A program made the translations under genes and the position numbers. This document shows positions 1 through 12,911 of a DNA stretch of 64,000 nucleotides, one piece after another. The stretch lies in NCBI GenBank assembly GCA_028023455.1, contig JAQFVV010006231.1, positions 6,774,036 to 6,838,035 on the forward strand. The letters are read 5' to 3'. Within the stretch, counting starts at the first letter, position 1. The number at the start of each line of letters is the position of its first letter. The notes under the pieces are model-generated. The model had not been told where the DNA came from. It did no database searches and saw only the letters and a list, made by a program, of their open reading frames with translations. The DNA is from Epiperipatus broadwayi. Its lineage: Eukaryota > Onychophora > Udeonychophora > Euonychophora > Peripatidae.

Positions 1-1100
1 CTTTGATTGCATATTGTGAATAATGTAAAAGCAAAAAAAATATTTTTTATTTTGTAGTGCTTTTTTAAACTTTTTTAATGTACTTATGTGAATAAAAAAC
101 ATTTCTTTAAAAAAAAATAATTCTACTTTTATTATTTTCCACTTTTTAGTTTTATAAGAAAACTTAGATACACTTTAAAGTTGCTCGATGGCAGTATTAT
201 AAAGAGTACTGAATCCCATATAATATTAATAATTGAATTTTTTCATTATTCTTTGTTAAAATTGACTGCAGGAACTAGTTAAAAAAAAAAGTATTGCCAT
301 CAGTAACACACACACATATACGCAAAATTTCAATTAAGTCAAAAATCAGGAAATGGATTATAACTGAGTTACAAGATTTTTCATTTTAGTAAAGTTCAAA
401 ATATTAAAATTTTTGTTAGTGATTTTAAAACTAGTAAAAGGTGCTACTTATAAATTTATGTAGCATTTTTTTTGGAATATTCTGCATCTAAAAATCCCTA
501 TTTAAAAAATATTTAGAATAAAGAAATTTTCATTTTTATTGTGTGTGTGATTCATTCCAACACAACAAAAGTAAAAAAAAAAAGTTTTTTTAAATAGTAC
601 TTGAAAGTTTTACTTAAAATTTAGCTCTAAATTCCATTTCAATAAAAACATTTTTTTCAGACATACTCCCATTGTATTTCATATTCTATAATTATTGAAA
701 ATAGTCTTTAATTGTGAGTGCAGTTCTGAAAGTTAAAAATTTTAAATCATTCTAATACAATTATTCATTTAATGTTAATTAATTAAAATTTTCCTTTATA
801 AGTATCAGCATTAAATGAAATCTTTTCCCTTCTCTTTAATAGTAATAAATTACTTAAACTGACAAAATACACTCACCATCCAATGATTAATGTGGAAAAG
901 AAGGCAATCTATATAAATCAAAAACTGAGACTAGTAATTTTTAAAGTTATTTTTAAGTATTTCAAATCAATGCAAAAGCTTCATTTTGAGAATACTTCTA
1001 TATCAATAATTATTCAAATTAGAAGGAGTGGGAGGATTCCCAAATTCTAAGTATTCATTAAAAAACTTCTAACACTCAAAAGTTCTTTTGTCTTTTCTAT
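1..1100. other. NAP1L intron, AT-rich, nothing recognised
   Basis: Low-complexity A/T-rich sequence with short CA and TG tracts. No reading frame, repeat ends or tRNA-like boxes could be supported. The missing acidic terminal NAP1L exon was looked for and not found. Confidence 0.5.
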
Positions 1101-1109
1101 ACATAGCTT

Positions 1110-1625
1110 TATCAAAATAAATGCCACTTTTGGGGTGCAAGATAAAAATGAAGATTTCTTATGCGAATACTTTTGGAGATTCTGAAGCTATGGATTATCT
1201 CAGGTAAGACATATTATATATGGTTTGAAAGATAATTTTGTGAGAAATACAAAGAAATTATCACTGAAGATATAATTTAAACTTAGTTAATGATGAATTA
1301 GATATTATGAACAAACGATAAAGTAATAATTATGTCGGATGTTGAAATTTCTTTTTTTTTCCTATTTTTTAAATGGTAATCATTATTTGTCTTAGCCTTA
1401 TTGTTTTCCTTAGTTTTTCTAGTTTCTATCAATGTAAATTTTTTTACTCTAATATTATGTGTCTCAGACCAGTTTTTTTAAAAATTCAATATGAACAAAC
1501 AATAAAGTAATAATTATGTCGGATGTTGAAATTTCTTTCTTTTTTTTTTCTTTTTTAAATGGTAATCACTATTTGTCTTAGCCTTATTGTTTTCCTTAGT
1601 TATTCTATTACTTTTCACTAATAAA
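1110..1625 (+). repeat. Dispersed repeat shared with 32700-33110, with an internal 184-bp tandem duplication
   Basis: A block beginning GGGGTGCAAGA near 1132 and containing ATGGATTATCTCAGGTAAGAC near 1190 recurs at about 32776-32855, and the following ATGAACAAAC ... TTGTTTTCCTTAG stretch recurs at 32940-33050. Inside this copy the ATGAACAAAC segment occurs twice (1307 and 1491), a period of 184 bp. The part before GTAAGA looks exon-like: both copies keep a frame reading GCKxKxKxSY...SExMDYLR and a good donor. I do not recognise the protein. The other copy lies just downstream of a piggyBac remnant, so a transposon origin is likely. Confidence 0.6.
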
Positions 1626-1815
1626 ACTGTTAATTCTGAGAAAAGAATTTTGTATTTTGCTGTTAGTCTAATATTATTTTAAACAATATTGATATTAGTT
1701 TTAAAACAAGAATAACTTTCAAGCTTACGTACAATAATACACAAAAATTAATTAATTAAATATATTAACAATTCTTTACAAAAATATGTATATATTCACA
1801 AAAATTTATTTTTAC

Positions 1816-1932
1816 CTCATCTTCTTCTAGCGCTTCTCCTGTAAAATATAGCACAGCCCTAGGCACAATTCGATCTCTAATAAAATGACCAATTTCAAAA
1901 TCTGCATTAATTAACTGTTGAAGTTCTTCATC
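1816..1932 (-). CDS. NAP1L: NAP1L exon (last in window): DFEIGHFIRDRIVPRAVLYFTGEA
   Basis: This exon has 39 codons, phase 0 at both ends. The acceptor is ATGCAG just upstream of 1932 and the donor is GTAAAA starting at 1815. It encodes DEELQQLINADFEIGHFIRD, then RIVPRAVLYFTGEALEEDE, the conserved C-terminal part of the NAP domain, and runs into the start of the acidic tail. The strongly acidic terminal exon expected next (long runs of Asp/Glu codons) is not present in positions 1-1815, so it lies left of the window. The exon is separated from the micro-exon by a 21.3-kb intron loaded with transposons. Confidence 0.95.
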
Positions 1933-2132
1933 CTGCATGAAAATAATTTTAAAAAATATAACAAATTATCAAAAATATCAATATTCAAAAAAAATTAAGT
2001 TAATGATAAATCTGTCTGACAGTAAACTTCATGGCATGTTTAAGATTGCATTTCCAATTTTCAATATTAACAGTAATAGTGTCCTTCTAATTAATTTATT
2101 CTTACAACAAAATAAATAATTTCATACAGTTA

Positions 2133-2475
2133 ATATGTTGGACTATTTCCATCATTTATGAGTGAATGTTGAATGTATAAAAAATTTTAAACTTTAAAAC
2201 TTTCCAAATACAAACAACAACTTATTAATAATAGCACACAAATAGACAATACAGGTTAATAATTACATGTTTCGAGTAGTATTATTCTTCACTCTTCTTC
2301 AGGTGTTGCTGGCCTATATGCATGGTGACAATATTAGCTTAGTTGAACTCACACCTTTAGATTCTTGAATATCGAATTTAAGGCAAACGCTCTACCAACT
2401 GAGCTATTCTCTCAAAGGCAACATATAGTAGAAATTTGATATATTTATATATGAGGGTTGGTTCAAATCCCCTTG
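2133..2475 (-). repeat. Left inverted pLTR of the Penelope-like element, with tRNA-like A/B boxes
   Basis: Inverted copy of 4785-5118. On the minus strand it contains an A-box-like TAGCTCAGTTGGTAGAGCG and a B-box-like GTGAGTTCAACT (2341-2414), then a CTGAAGA ... GAAAC pair that resembles hammerhead core boxes. Confidence 0.75.
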
Positions 2476-2481
2476 AGTTCT

Positions 2482-4740
2482 TCAAACTTTTTTTATTTTT
2501 TTCCTAAGAGCAAGATTAATTCGAGGCTTCCATGCATTGTGTGTTGTCACACTGGGTTGACTTGTAGGATTATTTACTATTGTCATATGAGCAGCTTCCT
2601 TGAATCTTCTTCTATGCATTTTTTCCTCTTTATCCAATATTTTTGCAGTTTCCCAATTAAACATATGGTCATCCGTATATACATGATCTGCTATGGTAAA
2701 CACGTTTTTTCTCTTTTAACCATTAGTTTGCGCTCTTTCAAATCGCTGCTCGACAGGTCTCACCAATGTATTTCCTTCCACATTCACATTGTATTTCATA
2801 GATGCAGTTTTTTGTTCTTCAGCATTTCAGGTTTAGGCTTAGTAGAAGCAAGCATTCCTCGAAATGTGATATGGCTTTGGAAAGCAGTTCTAATGTTATA
2901 TTGACTGCACATTTTCTTTAACTTGTCTGCCATTCCTGGTATGTATGGGATACACTACCGTATTAATAATTGATTTCTCTTTGTGTTGTCTATTGAAGGT
3001 TTTCCTGATGACTGCTGATGGATAACCATTCTTCATAAGCATTTATTCTATGTGAATCTTTTCTTTTTCCAAATCACTAATGGTTTCTGAACAAACCTCC
3101 TTTGCTTTGTTCCATAGTGATAATACAATTCCTTGTTTAGTGCTTCTTGTATGATTGGATGTATATGCCAAGTACTTGCCAGTGTGTGTTGTTTTTACTT
3201 TGCCCTGAGGGAGTCTTGTCACAAGAACATCCAAGAATGCTAATTTTTGTTCTTGTTCCGATTCATTGTGAATTTAATTGTAGGAGATATCTTGTTAATG
3301 TGCATCCAGAATGTCTGTAATTTTACCTCACCATGGGCCATACCACAAATGTATCAACATATTGAAGCCACACTTTAGATGGACGTGGAATAGTAATTAT
3401 GGCTGTGGATTTAAGTTCTTCCATGTAAATGTTGCGGAGCAAGAGTGACAGTGATGATCTCATGGCCATCCCTTGATTTTGTTGGAAGAATTCAGTTATA
3501 TTGAAAGTAAAAATATGTTGTAGTTACGTTGAATTTTAATAATTCCATTATACTATCAATAGGTAAAGCTGTTCTAGTTTGTAGACTATTATCATCCTAT
3601 AACCTTTTCCTTACAGTAGACAATGCCTCATCACATGGTACATTTGCAAACAGACTTTTCGCATCAAAGCTTACCAATATGTCAGTTCTTTCCATTTTCA
3701 TATCCTAATTCTACAAAGTGCTTAGAATCCCTGATGAAAGATTGTGTCCTTTACACCAATGGACTAAGAGAGAAATTTTGACATGGTGAAATTTCTAAAG
3801 CTAACAATAGGTCTTAATGAAACATTGTCTTTATGGATTTTAGGCAGTCCATACAGGTGAGGAATCTTGCTAATTTTCTTATTTCTGAATCGCTGAAATA
3901 CCTGTGGTGCTCCAGGAGTAATTCTTGTAGCTATTTGGAATTGGATTTTTTGCTATTTTTTTGTATTGGTTGCTGTGCGAAGGCCTTGTATTTTGTAATC
4001 AGTTTTAGCCATTACAACTGTAGTGTTACCTTTGTCAGCAGGAAGAATGATTATAGATGTATTCTGTTTGAGAGATTTAATAGCTTTCCCCTCATCACAT
4101 GAAATGTTTGACTTCTGCTTGTGCACTTGATTCAAGTGTCCTTTTTATTCTCCAGCGTAACTCTGCTGCTTCTTCTAGAGTCAGGTTTTGAATCGCCTCC
4201 TCAGTGGCTGCTATTATATCCAATAATGGGACGGTAGATGGTGTGATGGCAAAATTCAAACTTTTTCAAGAACTGATAATTGGCAATCAGTAAGATGTTT
4301 AGAACTAAGATTTTTCACTGATGACTAGGATAGACTAGCAGCAGTGGGACTTTTGACTTGCCCATGTAGATTTACAAATTTCTTCTGACGTTCTTTTATC
4401 CTTACATGGAACTTAGAATATGATCTGTTCACTGCTTGACAAATTCTGATCTGTAACTTTATTTTGTAAAAACAATCCCACATTTCTAATAGAATGCAAT
4501 GTTTGATACTTGATAAACCGCTGAACCTTTATACTTTCTCTCAATAAGGCCTCATTTGCTCTCTGAATAATTTTCTCAGCTCTCTTGGAGGAAATAGATG
4601 GTTTTAACTGCAAATCCTTAGGAATGATCCCTTCTGATTTACATTTACATAAGAAAGTCAATGATTTTCTTCTACTTTAGCCAGTCTTAGACATAATTTT
4701 TCATAATGCCTAAATTTCTTAAGAGAAAGATTAATTAAAG
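2482..4740 (-). pseudogene. Penelope-like reverse transcriptase / GIY-YIG endonuclease pseudogene
   Basis: Fragments in several minus-strand frames align in order with the PLE polyprotein. The N-terminal region (4413-4740) has FRHYEKLCLRLAKVEE and GIIPKDLQLKPS. The segment at 3953-4135 has SIIILPADKGNTTVVM, the hallmark PLE motif upstream of the RT catalytic core. At 3043-3240 FLDVLVTRLPQGKVKTT and HTGKYLAYTSNHTRSTKQG form the end of the RT. At 2482-2703 there is ADHVYTDDHMFNWETAKILD with KMHRRRFKEAAHM, the C-terminal part that follows the GIY-YIG nuclease. Known PLE proteins prime cDNA synthesis from nicked DNA. Stops and frameshifts throughout mean this copy is inactive. Confidence 0.85.
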
Positions 4741-4784
4741 GTTTCCATACATTGTGTATTGCCACACAAAAAAAAAAATTGAAG

Positions 4785-5118
4785 AACCCGGGAGGATTTG
4801 AACCAACCCTCATATATAAATATATCAAATTTCTACTATATGTTGCCTTTGACAGAATAGCTCAGTTGGTAGAGCATTTGTCTTAAATTCGATATTCAAG
4901 AATCTAAAAGTGCAGAGTTCAACTTCTAAGCGAATATTGTCACTGTCCATATAGGCCAGCAACACCTGAAGAAGTGAAAAATAATACTACTCGAAACGTT
5001 GAGTAATTACTAACCTGTATTGTCTATTTGTGTGTTATTACTAATTTGTATCTGGAAAGTTTAAAATTTTCTATACATTCAACATTCACTCATAAATGAT
5101 GGAAATAGTCCAACATAT
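4785..5118 (+). repeat. Right inverted pLTR of the Penelope-like element, with tRNA-like A/B boxes
   Basis: Inverted copy of 2133-2475. The tRNA-like part is at about 4851-4927 (ATAGCTCAGTTGGTAGAGCA ... CAGAGTTCAACTTC). The acceptor stem does not pair and the anticodon arm region is enlarged, so this reads as an internal pol III-type promoter remnant and not a tRNA gene. Confidence 0.75.
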
Positions 5119-6017
5119 CACATCTTATAATATACGATCATTACAAATCTTCAGACAAATATGAAACTACTAGAGTAATAATAATGTAAATATTTTTAGA
5201 TAGTTTTTTTAAAAGTTTTCTTTAAAACTTTCATTAATAACAATGATTAAAAATTACAAAAAATAAAAAAAAAAAATCACAACAAATCTCAAAAACTCAA
5301 AGACTAGCTCAGTGAAAAATAATAACCAGGTACAGCATCTAACAAATAGAAAATTGGATGACTGTTTAGTCAATTACTCAATCTACAGTTTAATAATTGA
5401 AAAATAGACCAATATGGACAACTTTTTTGAATTATTCAAAACATATTAGATGAGAATATATTGAAAGACAAACTGTAACAATAAAATAAAGGGTTGTCTT
5501 GTTATAGCCGGTTGTGGCCACTTGACGGCGTTATTTGTGTGTAAAACGAATAAAATATTACAAAACCGGGCCAACACTTATTAAAAGCAATTACTTACGA
5601 TGTTTTAAATATAATTTGATTAAAACAATTCTTGTTTAATTAGATATAATTATTTGAAAAAAAATTTTTTAATATAATTTTATTAAAAAAATTTGTTTTC
5701 TTTTTTTATAACAGAACAAAGACGGTGTTTTCAATTTATTTTTCAACAAAACTACAAGCACACATTTACTTATTTCAAGACTTTTATTTTTAGAATACGT
5801 CGTTAAATATTTTTATATACTTTTTTAAAAATATAAATTTTTAATAAAAACAATAACTTTTTTTAAAAATAAATTTTGTTCAAATACAAACAAAAAAACC
5901 AATAAATATTTTGGTAGTTTTTTTTATTATTTAATTTTGACAAACAAAATTAGACTACAATTAATAAAAAGAAAAAAAATTTTTTAAAGAAATTTTGATC
6001 ACTTGTTTTTGTTTATA

Positions 6018-9000
6018 TACTGTAGCGGTCAGATTCGTCTGTCTCGCTAACACACTACAGAATTCAAACCCCAAATACGAAACTGAATACTCTAGGAGGG
6101 GTTGCCTTCTAGATATCCTAGGTTCAAATCTAAAGTCTAAATTCCATAGCGCCACTTACATGAGAACGTATCTGTGCTACCAATAATATATTCCCTTTAC
6201 CGGTGCCTCGTGGTCAGGGAGAAACAGAGACTCTATATTACGAGATCAGTTTGGGTTGCTAATTAACATCTATGGATGGTACAAAAAAAATGTATAAAAT
6301 ATATATATTGTGCCAGACCGTGTATAACGGCCATGCACAAAATGGCTGTTGCTGAAGATTCAGCACAGCTAAAATGCATATTAAAATTGTAGTTTTTAAC
6401 AGATCTATTAAATCATAATTTATATGTGTATTTGGAGGTACTTATATATAGTACATAGATAAATGGGCTTGGTCTATATTATATTCCTATTATACCCACA
6501 GTACAAGTGTATGCAGTATATGTGTTAATAATTTTATTCGCACAGCAAATCTATATCATAAAAGGAAACCTAAGCTTGTAACATTTGTTTACGTGTAGAA
6601 CAGTTTTTTTGTATTTAAGTTTATTACCACTTGTAAATGTTCCGATACACGTATATAGAAATGTATTTTTTCTTTTTCCTAAAAATTGTTTAAATAGAAT
6701 TTGAATTTTGTACTTATTAGAATTTAAATTTTATATTTATTAGAATAAGATGGTTGGTAATTAATATTAATTTATCAAAAAAAAGAAAAAACCTTTTGTC
6801 AATTGTAATCTACTTTTAGCAAAAGAAAAATGTTTTGTATTAAAAGAAATTTGTTCAGGTTGATCGTGGATAAAGATAAAATCAAAAAGTCGATTTTATC
6901 TAAAAAGAATGTAAACACAATGGGTAGTGTAATTAATCAATATGGAAGCTATACAAATTCCAGTATTAGAGAAATCATACTTTAATACATAAAAAGTGAA
7001 AGAATGTGGATAAATTAATGTAAAAGTATAGTCTTATTATCGGCTGATGAAATAGTTCGTAGGGGGGTATTACAATTGCACTAACTGGACCATATGTGCT
7101 ACTTACTTGGGGCATTAAGTTCAGTTGTTGCTAGCTCGCCAAAGCAATCAGATGGCAGATGTTTAAGAAAATAAAAACTTTGTTTCCAGCTTGTTCCAGA
7201 AATAGGACGATATATACTTGCTAAAATAAGAGTTGGCTCCAGCGTGTCTAAGTAATGGAATGATATAAAACAACAAAGCCGAAAGAAAGGAGAAATGATA
7301 TGCGTTCGCTAAAAATTATAGTTGTATCTGGCTTGTCTAAAGAATAGAAAGAGAGAAAATTTAAAATTAGTCATTCGAACATGGGAGGATCATTAAATGG
7401 ATTTTAGAAAAGCTATCAACAATATGAATCCCCGATCCGTTTAAAAAAAGAAAGAAGAGTCATATTTGGAGAACTTAAATTCGTATTTGACCTACGTGTC
7501 GAGCATAATCTTTAGTCACAAGCAAGTATTTGTATAGCTGAGGTGTATAACTAGTCTGCTGTGAAAGCGATATATATATCTACGGGAGAATTATATTCAC
7601 CGACCCTATAATCAAGGAGATGGCCTTATTGTTTGTTCCAGTTTACTAATCTACCATGGAGTAGACTTCTAGCCGCAGTGCACCACCTGTTCGTCCATCA
7701 AACCCGAAAATGCCATAGGAGAAACAGCCGACCCTGATGGAAAAAAGACTCATACGTGTATTGGTGAAAGGAAGCCCTATCTGCCCTGTTAAGTAGCCGT
7801 GTGGTTAATGAAAGTTGAACTTAATGAAAGAACAAGTTCAGATGAGTATATATAGTTTTTTTTTTCTATTTCATTTATTTTCTCTATTTTTGTATAATAT
7901 TAAAAGTTTTTCTTAGATATATAATTTTTTTTTTTTTATTTACTCATATATTATCAAGATTGACCTGTGTATTTAAATTGTTTTTTTTTTACATATGATA
8001 TTTGCTGCATACATTTGATTTTTGAATTATTACTTTAAAGTGGGGGAAGGGATATAGATCACACCCATTGTGCAATCCTTTAAATATTTTTTTGTTATAT
8101 ATATATATACGCATTTGTTTCTGTAAATGAATTTTGAATTTACTCCAGTGATATCTCATTAATATTATATTTTCGTTATTTGAGATATGAACTGGATTAA
8201 ACTATTTTTGTTTTTATATATATTTGGTGGAGGGAAATATATAATAATCTGGGAATAATAAATAGTAAATTTCATAGTTAAATCGTTTACAGTTTCCTTT
8301 ACTTGGTTTTGAAGTATTTATTGATTCATTAGCAGATAGGATTGTAGTTATTTAATCAAAATGCTAACCCACTTAGTAACCTGAGATTTAAAGAACACAT
8401 ATGAGATAGATAGGGGTAACTTACCGGGGAGTTGGATTGTTTCCTTTATTCCAGTCCGAACTTTCTTGAATTAATATTCGATAATGACCAGTCATATTTT
8501 GCACACTCTCTCGGGAGAGAAATGGAAAATAAACAATATCGTCTTAAATGGGGGTGGCGCTAGAGGCTGAAGTAAAACATTTCGGTGCTCTTAAAGGTGT
8601 GTAAAGACTCCAAATGGTCAACGTATAGTTAATCGGACAATTGTGAAATAATTTAACAGGGAAGGCTTCGATTGACCTAATTTTAGGTTCAATCTACTTC
8701 CTCTAATAATTCTTTAGAGATTTATATTTAATCAACAATATTTTCGGAGAATTGTTATCGATTTCCCATTTTGTAACATACGTCACTTCATGCTCGGTGC
8801 GTATATGGGTCTACCTGTATAAGACCACTTGGGAATTTCGAACTGGTACAATATAAAGTAAGACAGTGATAGGGATCAATAAAATAAAAGATCAAAATTG
8901 GTTTTATAAGATTTAAAAGATTTATTTACATAGCAATAAATATATATAACGCCCACTGTCTGCTTATATTAGACAGGGACGCTTACTAAAATGACTGTTA

Positions 9001-11400
9001 AAACAACATTCCATACAAATTACATTAAAAGGTTGTTAAGTACATAGTCTATACCTCGGGCTAATATAGTATTACGATAATGTGCTTAAACGAGATGGGA
9101 AGATGTAAGAGGCGCTTTGAGTAAATTATAAAAAGTTTAATAAAAAATTTGCATATTAAAATTTAATATAATATTTCTTGACTTCGAGAATAGCACGGAC
9201 CAATGCTTGTTAAACAATAAAGTGGGGACAGGATCAAGGCATTTATTTTATAAACATAATATTTATATTGGGAGGTCGGTGTTGTTAATAAGGAATTTAT
9301 GTACAAGATGGAGGGTGTGATAAGTTTAAATCACGGATGCTTTGTAAAGTATAAATAAGTAAAATTATAGTGAGTATGTGAGACAACTACGGAGGGCATC
9401 TCGCCGTTGATCCGTAGGAATGTGGTGTCACGGGCAGCCGAAGTCTGGAGTCATCCAAAACTTAGCGACTGGGTGACGGCTGCGTCTAATTCCCAGGTGT
9501 GACATTCGAGTACACACTCTGCCTGGGAACCCCAGAAAGTGAAAGGGGAAACGGTCTTGGCCATTTAAAGCCCTTGGAGAGAAACAAAGCGGTCTCGACA
9601 CTCAATACACTTACTAGCAACACTCGACTAACATATATAAGGCATACAAAAGGGATTTACTTAGATTGAGGAAATGCCTAATCAATTCCCCAATAATTAT
9701 TTAAAGAGAGTCCGCCCATTCTCGACCTCAATTACAAACTTTGAAATTAAAGCAAAATATATTTTAAAATAGAAAAATGCATGCTTGCAGATTTTAAAAG
9801 AAAGCATAGATTTATTTACACAATCATGCATTTATGACACATTTAATCATTGACCTCGCACATACTCTCATATTAGGTTAAAATCGATAAAATGTGGATT
9901 TTAAACTATAAAATTATTATACATATTGACTAAGATTAGAATAGCCCTCGAACGAGTGATTCACGAGATAACAAAATGGGAACAATTTATATTAAAATGT
10001 CTTAATATCGGCGTCTTGCTTTCAACAAAGGGAATAATTCACTCGGTCAAAGATTATTCTGGCACACTACCATAATAAAATAAAAAGATTAATAAATATA
10101 AAATATTAACCTAAGGATAGAGAGCAAAATTACTGATTACATTATAACATTTTAAAGGAAAAACAATGGTAAAATAAAGTAAAATGGAAAACAATTTAAA
10201 TAGCTATAGCATATTAATTATAGGAGAGAATCACAAGAGCTCTTGGGTTAATTTTGGGGTTACCTCTTTAGAAGCATTTGCAGGTAGTTTCAGATAGATT
10301 GATTGTCGGCAGGTTTCATACGACTCAGCAGCAAACTCTGGTTATTGTAAATATTTCGGCAGCAGCAGCAGTTTCAGGGTTTCCTATGTGACAGCATTAG
10401 ATGGTGTAGAGCAGCAGCCGCCATTTCCGAGGGGAAAATAGCCTTCTTGCCGGCTCTACTCCGTCATTTCAAAGATAACAATTTTAAAGGCTGGGTGATT
10501 CATAGATATTTCAAGTGATATTGTAGAACAAGGTAAATTTATTTGAAGATGAAAACTTAAGTTTGCAGGCACATAGCTATTAGAATCCAAAAGTCTAGGA
10601 GAGTTCAGCAACAATTATTTTAGAAAGCTCAGCAATGTGCTTAGAAGTCTTAGAATATCTTCGAATCTCTTAGAATATAGATAGAAAAATATTAGGCAGA
10701 ATAATGCTAGCAAATCTTAGACTAATAACGGCAGAATAAACGCTCGAATAATGCTAGAATATCTAGAATCTCTTAGAATAATGCTAGAAAAATCTGAGAA
10801 TAATAATGGCAGTATAATGTTAGAATAATGAACAAAAGAAAACCTTCCTATATATAGTGAAATTACACAATAAAACTGTCATGGAGCATTACAAAATATT
10901 CCAAAATTTGCCCACTTATCAACTGTAATCAAATCCATCCGAATGTCTAAAGGAATTCAACAAAATTTTAATTAATTTTTATTGTTAATTTTCCTGTCGA
11001 CATTCGGATTACAACTTTGATTTAATTAAAACAAACTTTTGCTAATTGAAAGAAATGGCTTTAAGTGGACATCTGCTGTATTTTTAGATAAGCTCCTAGA
11101 ACATCTAATAATTAAAGCTATTGTTCTTACCAGCCCTCATTAATTTTAAACAGAAAATATATGGCGTGATTTTTAAATCTAAAAGAAAATTATTTTACTT
11201 TTAATTTTCAATATTTGAATCTATTTACGAAACGAATATAAATTTTATTTTAAATCAAAAACAAATATTACGACTGTAATATATTTTGTAAACAGATTCA
11301 AACAAAATAATTTTAAATAATTTATTATTTTAACATAAGTTTTAAAATAAATATCACAGTGTGTGCGCAATTCCAACCTATATTACCTACTTTTTAAATA
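6018..11400. other. Long non-coding block of unlike composition inside the Merlin element; identity unknown
   Basis: About 5.4 kb, less AT-rich than the surrounding introns in parts (for example 7480-7830, 9361-9640, 10240-10480), with no long reading frame on either strand. It opens with a tRNA-like stretch (GTAGCGGTCAGATTCGTCTG ... GAATTCAAACCCC at 6021-6073) and a second B-box-like CTAGGTTCAAATC near 6118, then AGCGCCACT. Near 10260-10440 it has CAG-rich sequence. A hairpin lies at 10928-11022. It may be a non-autonomous retroelement inserted in the Merlin. I found no LTR pair or TSD that would prove this. Confidence 0.45.
10926..11024. repeat. Inverted repeat (hairpin) with about 20-bp arms
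   Basis: AATCAAATCC.ATCCGAATGTC near 10928 is inverted near 10998-11022 (GACATTCGGATTAC...TTTGATT), with an AT-rich loop. Confidence 0.6.
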
Positions 11401-11976
11401 AGCCTCTTTTATGTGTACATTTAATTTATAACATTTTATTTATATTGGGCATGAGTTATACAATTATATATAACACGAGCATAGTACTCGTGGTTTAAAA
11501 TTGGATGAGATTTTCGGCATATAAGCGCATTGCAGACACACTATGATACACTGGGGTTTAAAATAAGGTATGAGGGTAGGAAAGAGGTGAGAAACAGTGA
11601 AATGAAGATATTCAAAGCAGATCCTACTGTTTCAATACATTAATCAACAGCAATTTGCACCGGGTTCCAATATTTTTTGGAAAAATACTTTTTTTTGCAA
11701 TTAATAACAACATGAAAAAACAATAATGTCTTTTTTAAATATGACATTGATCGCCTTCTTTTTTTTTTTTTGATTTTCACAAACAAAACTACAGTAATGT
11801 TAATAAAACAAACAACTTTTTTTAAACACAATGTTGATAGTGGGTTTTGCTTCATGTACTTTGCTTGTGTTTGGTATAATACAAAAAAAAACATACTATA
11901 TTGGCTTAGGTTGGGTGTTGAAAGCCATTTCGGATAGAATGCACAAGAACAGGTCTTCATTTTTGTGCAGACGTTG

Positions 11977-12911
11977 CTACATAAACTCTGCCAGGTAATA
12001 TGGAAGCAATTTTCTGGAAGTTCCGTGTTGTTTCTTATTAAGCCACTTCAAGAGGCCCCAAAGACACTCCACATTTTGGGTATGAGTGCCTGTTGTAGGA
12101 TCTACTAAGTTATAGCGGTGATTAACAGTGAGATGGTTAAAACTGGCAGCTTCAAGGTCCATACTTTTCTATCTCCTCCAACAGTTGGAGAACTTTTCTA
12201 TCTCCTCCAACAGTTGGAGAAAAGGGTTGTTCTGGCTTTATGTTGTCTTTGATAGCCTCTAGAAGGGTAGATGCAGAGCGGGAAGCAACGGGAGACACGA
12301 AGCATTCTCCACTCGTCCCTACACATCCCACCAAATACCCACTATGGTGGAAGTATCCTGCTCTGATGATTTTTTCTGCGGGTGAACATTGTTTTGTCCA
12401 CCTCAACTATTAAACTTGGCCCGCCAATATGACGGCAAAGTCGGGATGAGAGACTTTCACGACATAACTCTCGTCCAGTGGTCCATTCCACAACGACAGT
12501 TTTGCTAATATCCATTTCAGAATATATGGCTTCCTGTGTTAATTGATCGAGATTCCAGTAATATATGAGATGAAGCGCTTTGCAAAATGTTATCCTGGAG
12601 CCTTCCAACCAAGTGTTCTTTAGAATAGAACATCTCACATTATATGACGAACATCGAAATTGCATATAGTTTTTGAAATATACAATTTCATTTTTTTCCG
12701 CACTCTCAGCGCTTCTCATTTGGTAAAACATTTTTATTTTGGAAAAATGATACAGCGTCAGAATCTGTGGTTGGCAGGTCAGACAATTAATAAATAGTAA
12801 TGTTTTGTTCAGGCATTTCACTTGTCTCGTATATTGACTCGCGAAAACGTGATTTTCCACGTTGTTTTCGAAATTATGTAAGGACCTACTCTTTGTCACT
12901 GTTTCAAACAT
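11977..12911 (-). pseudogene. ISXO2-like (Merlin) transposase pseudogene
   Basis: Three overlapping minus-strand frames together give an ISXO2-like DDE transposase. 12342-12911 has CSILKNTWLEGSRI and then GGPSLIVEVDKTMFTRRK, containing the first catalytic Asp. 12152-12406 has AGYFHHSGYLVGCVG and RSASTLLEAIKDNI. 11977-12162 has FNHLTVNHRYNLVDPTTGTH followed by TQNVECLWGLLKW, containing the catalytic Glu. The expected middle motif (YTDCWxAY, second Asp) is missing. In its place the 12170-12225 region shows a short direct duplication (TATCTCCTCCAACAGTTGGAG twice in the plus strand). The gene is therefore broken both by frameshifts and by loss of a catalytic residue. Confidence 0.85.

Larger units (their letters stand above)
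2133..5118 (-). mobile_element. Penelope-like element with inverted terminal pLTR-type repeats
   Basis: A 3-kb element whose two ends are inverted copies of each other (2133-2475 and 4785-5118). Each starts ATATGTTGGACTATTTCC and carries a tRNA-like A/B-box segment. Between them a broken minus-strand reading frame has the order N-terminal PLE region, RT and GIY-YIG C-terminus. A copy of the ORF's end (HNVWKP.INLSLKK) also sits at about 4705-4770, directly fused to the N-terminal region, which is the partial-tandem arrangement known for Penelope-like retroelements. I could not find a clean target-site duplication. The element is dead because of many frameshifts and stops. Confidence 0.85.

Noticed and set aside
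2270-2320. Functional hammerhead ribozyme in the Penelope-like pLTR
   Set aside because: CTGAAGA, stem II and GAAAC are present, but stem I flanks do not pair in either copy. Kept only as a finding about a possible relic.
2458-2904. A 148-codon plus-strand open frame
   Set aside because: It is antisense to the Penelope-like coding remnant, whose minus-strand translation matches known PLE motifs.
2341-4927. tRNA genes at 2341-2414 (-) and 4851-4927 (+)
   Set aside because: A- and B-boxes are present but acceptor and anticodon arms do not pair, and both lie in the inverted ends of a retroelement.
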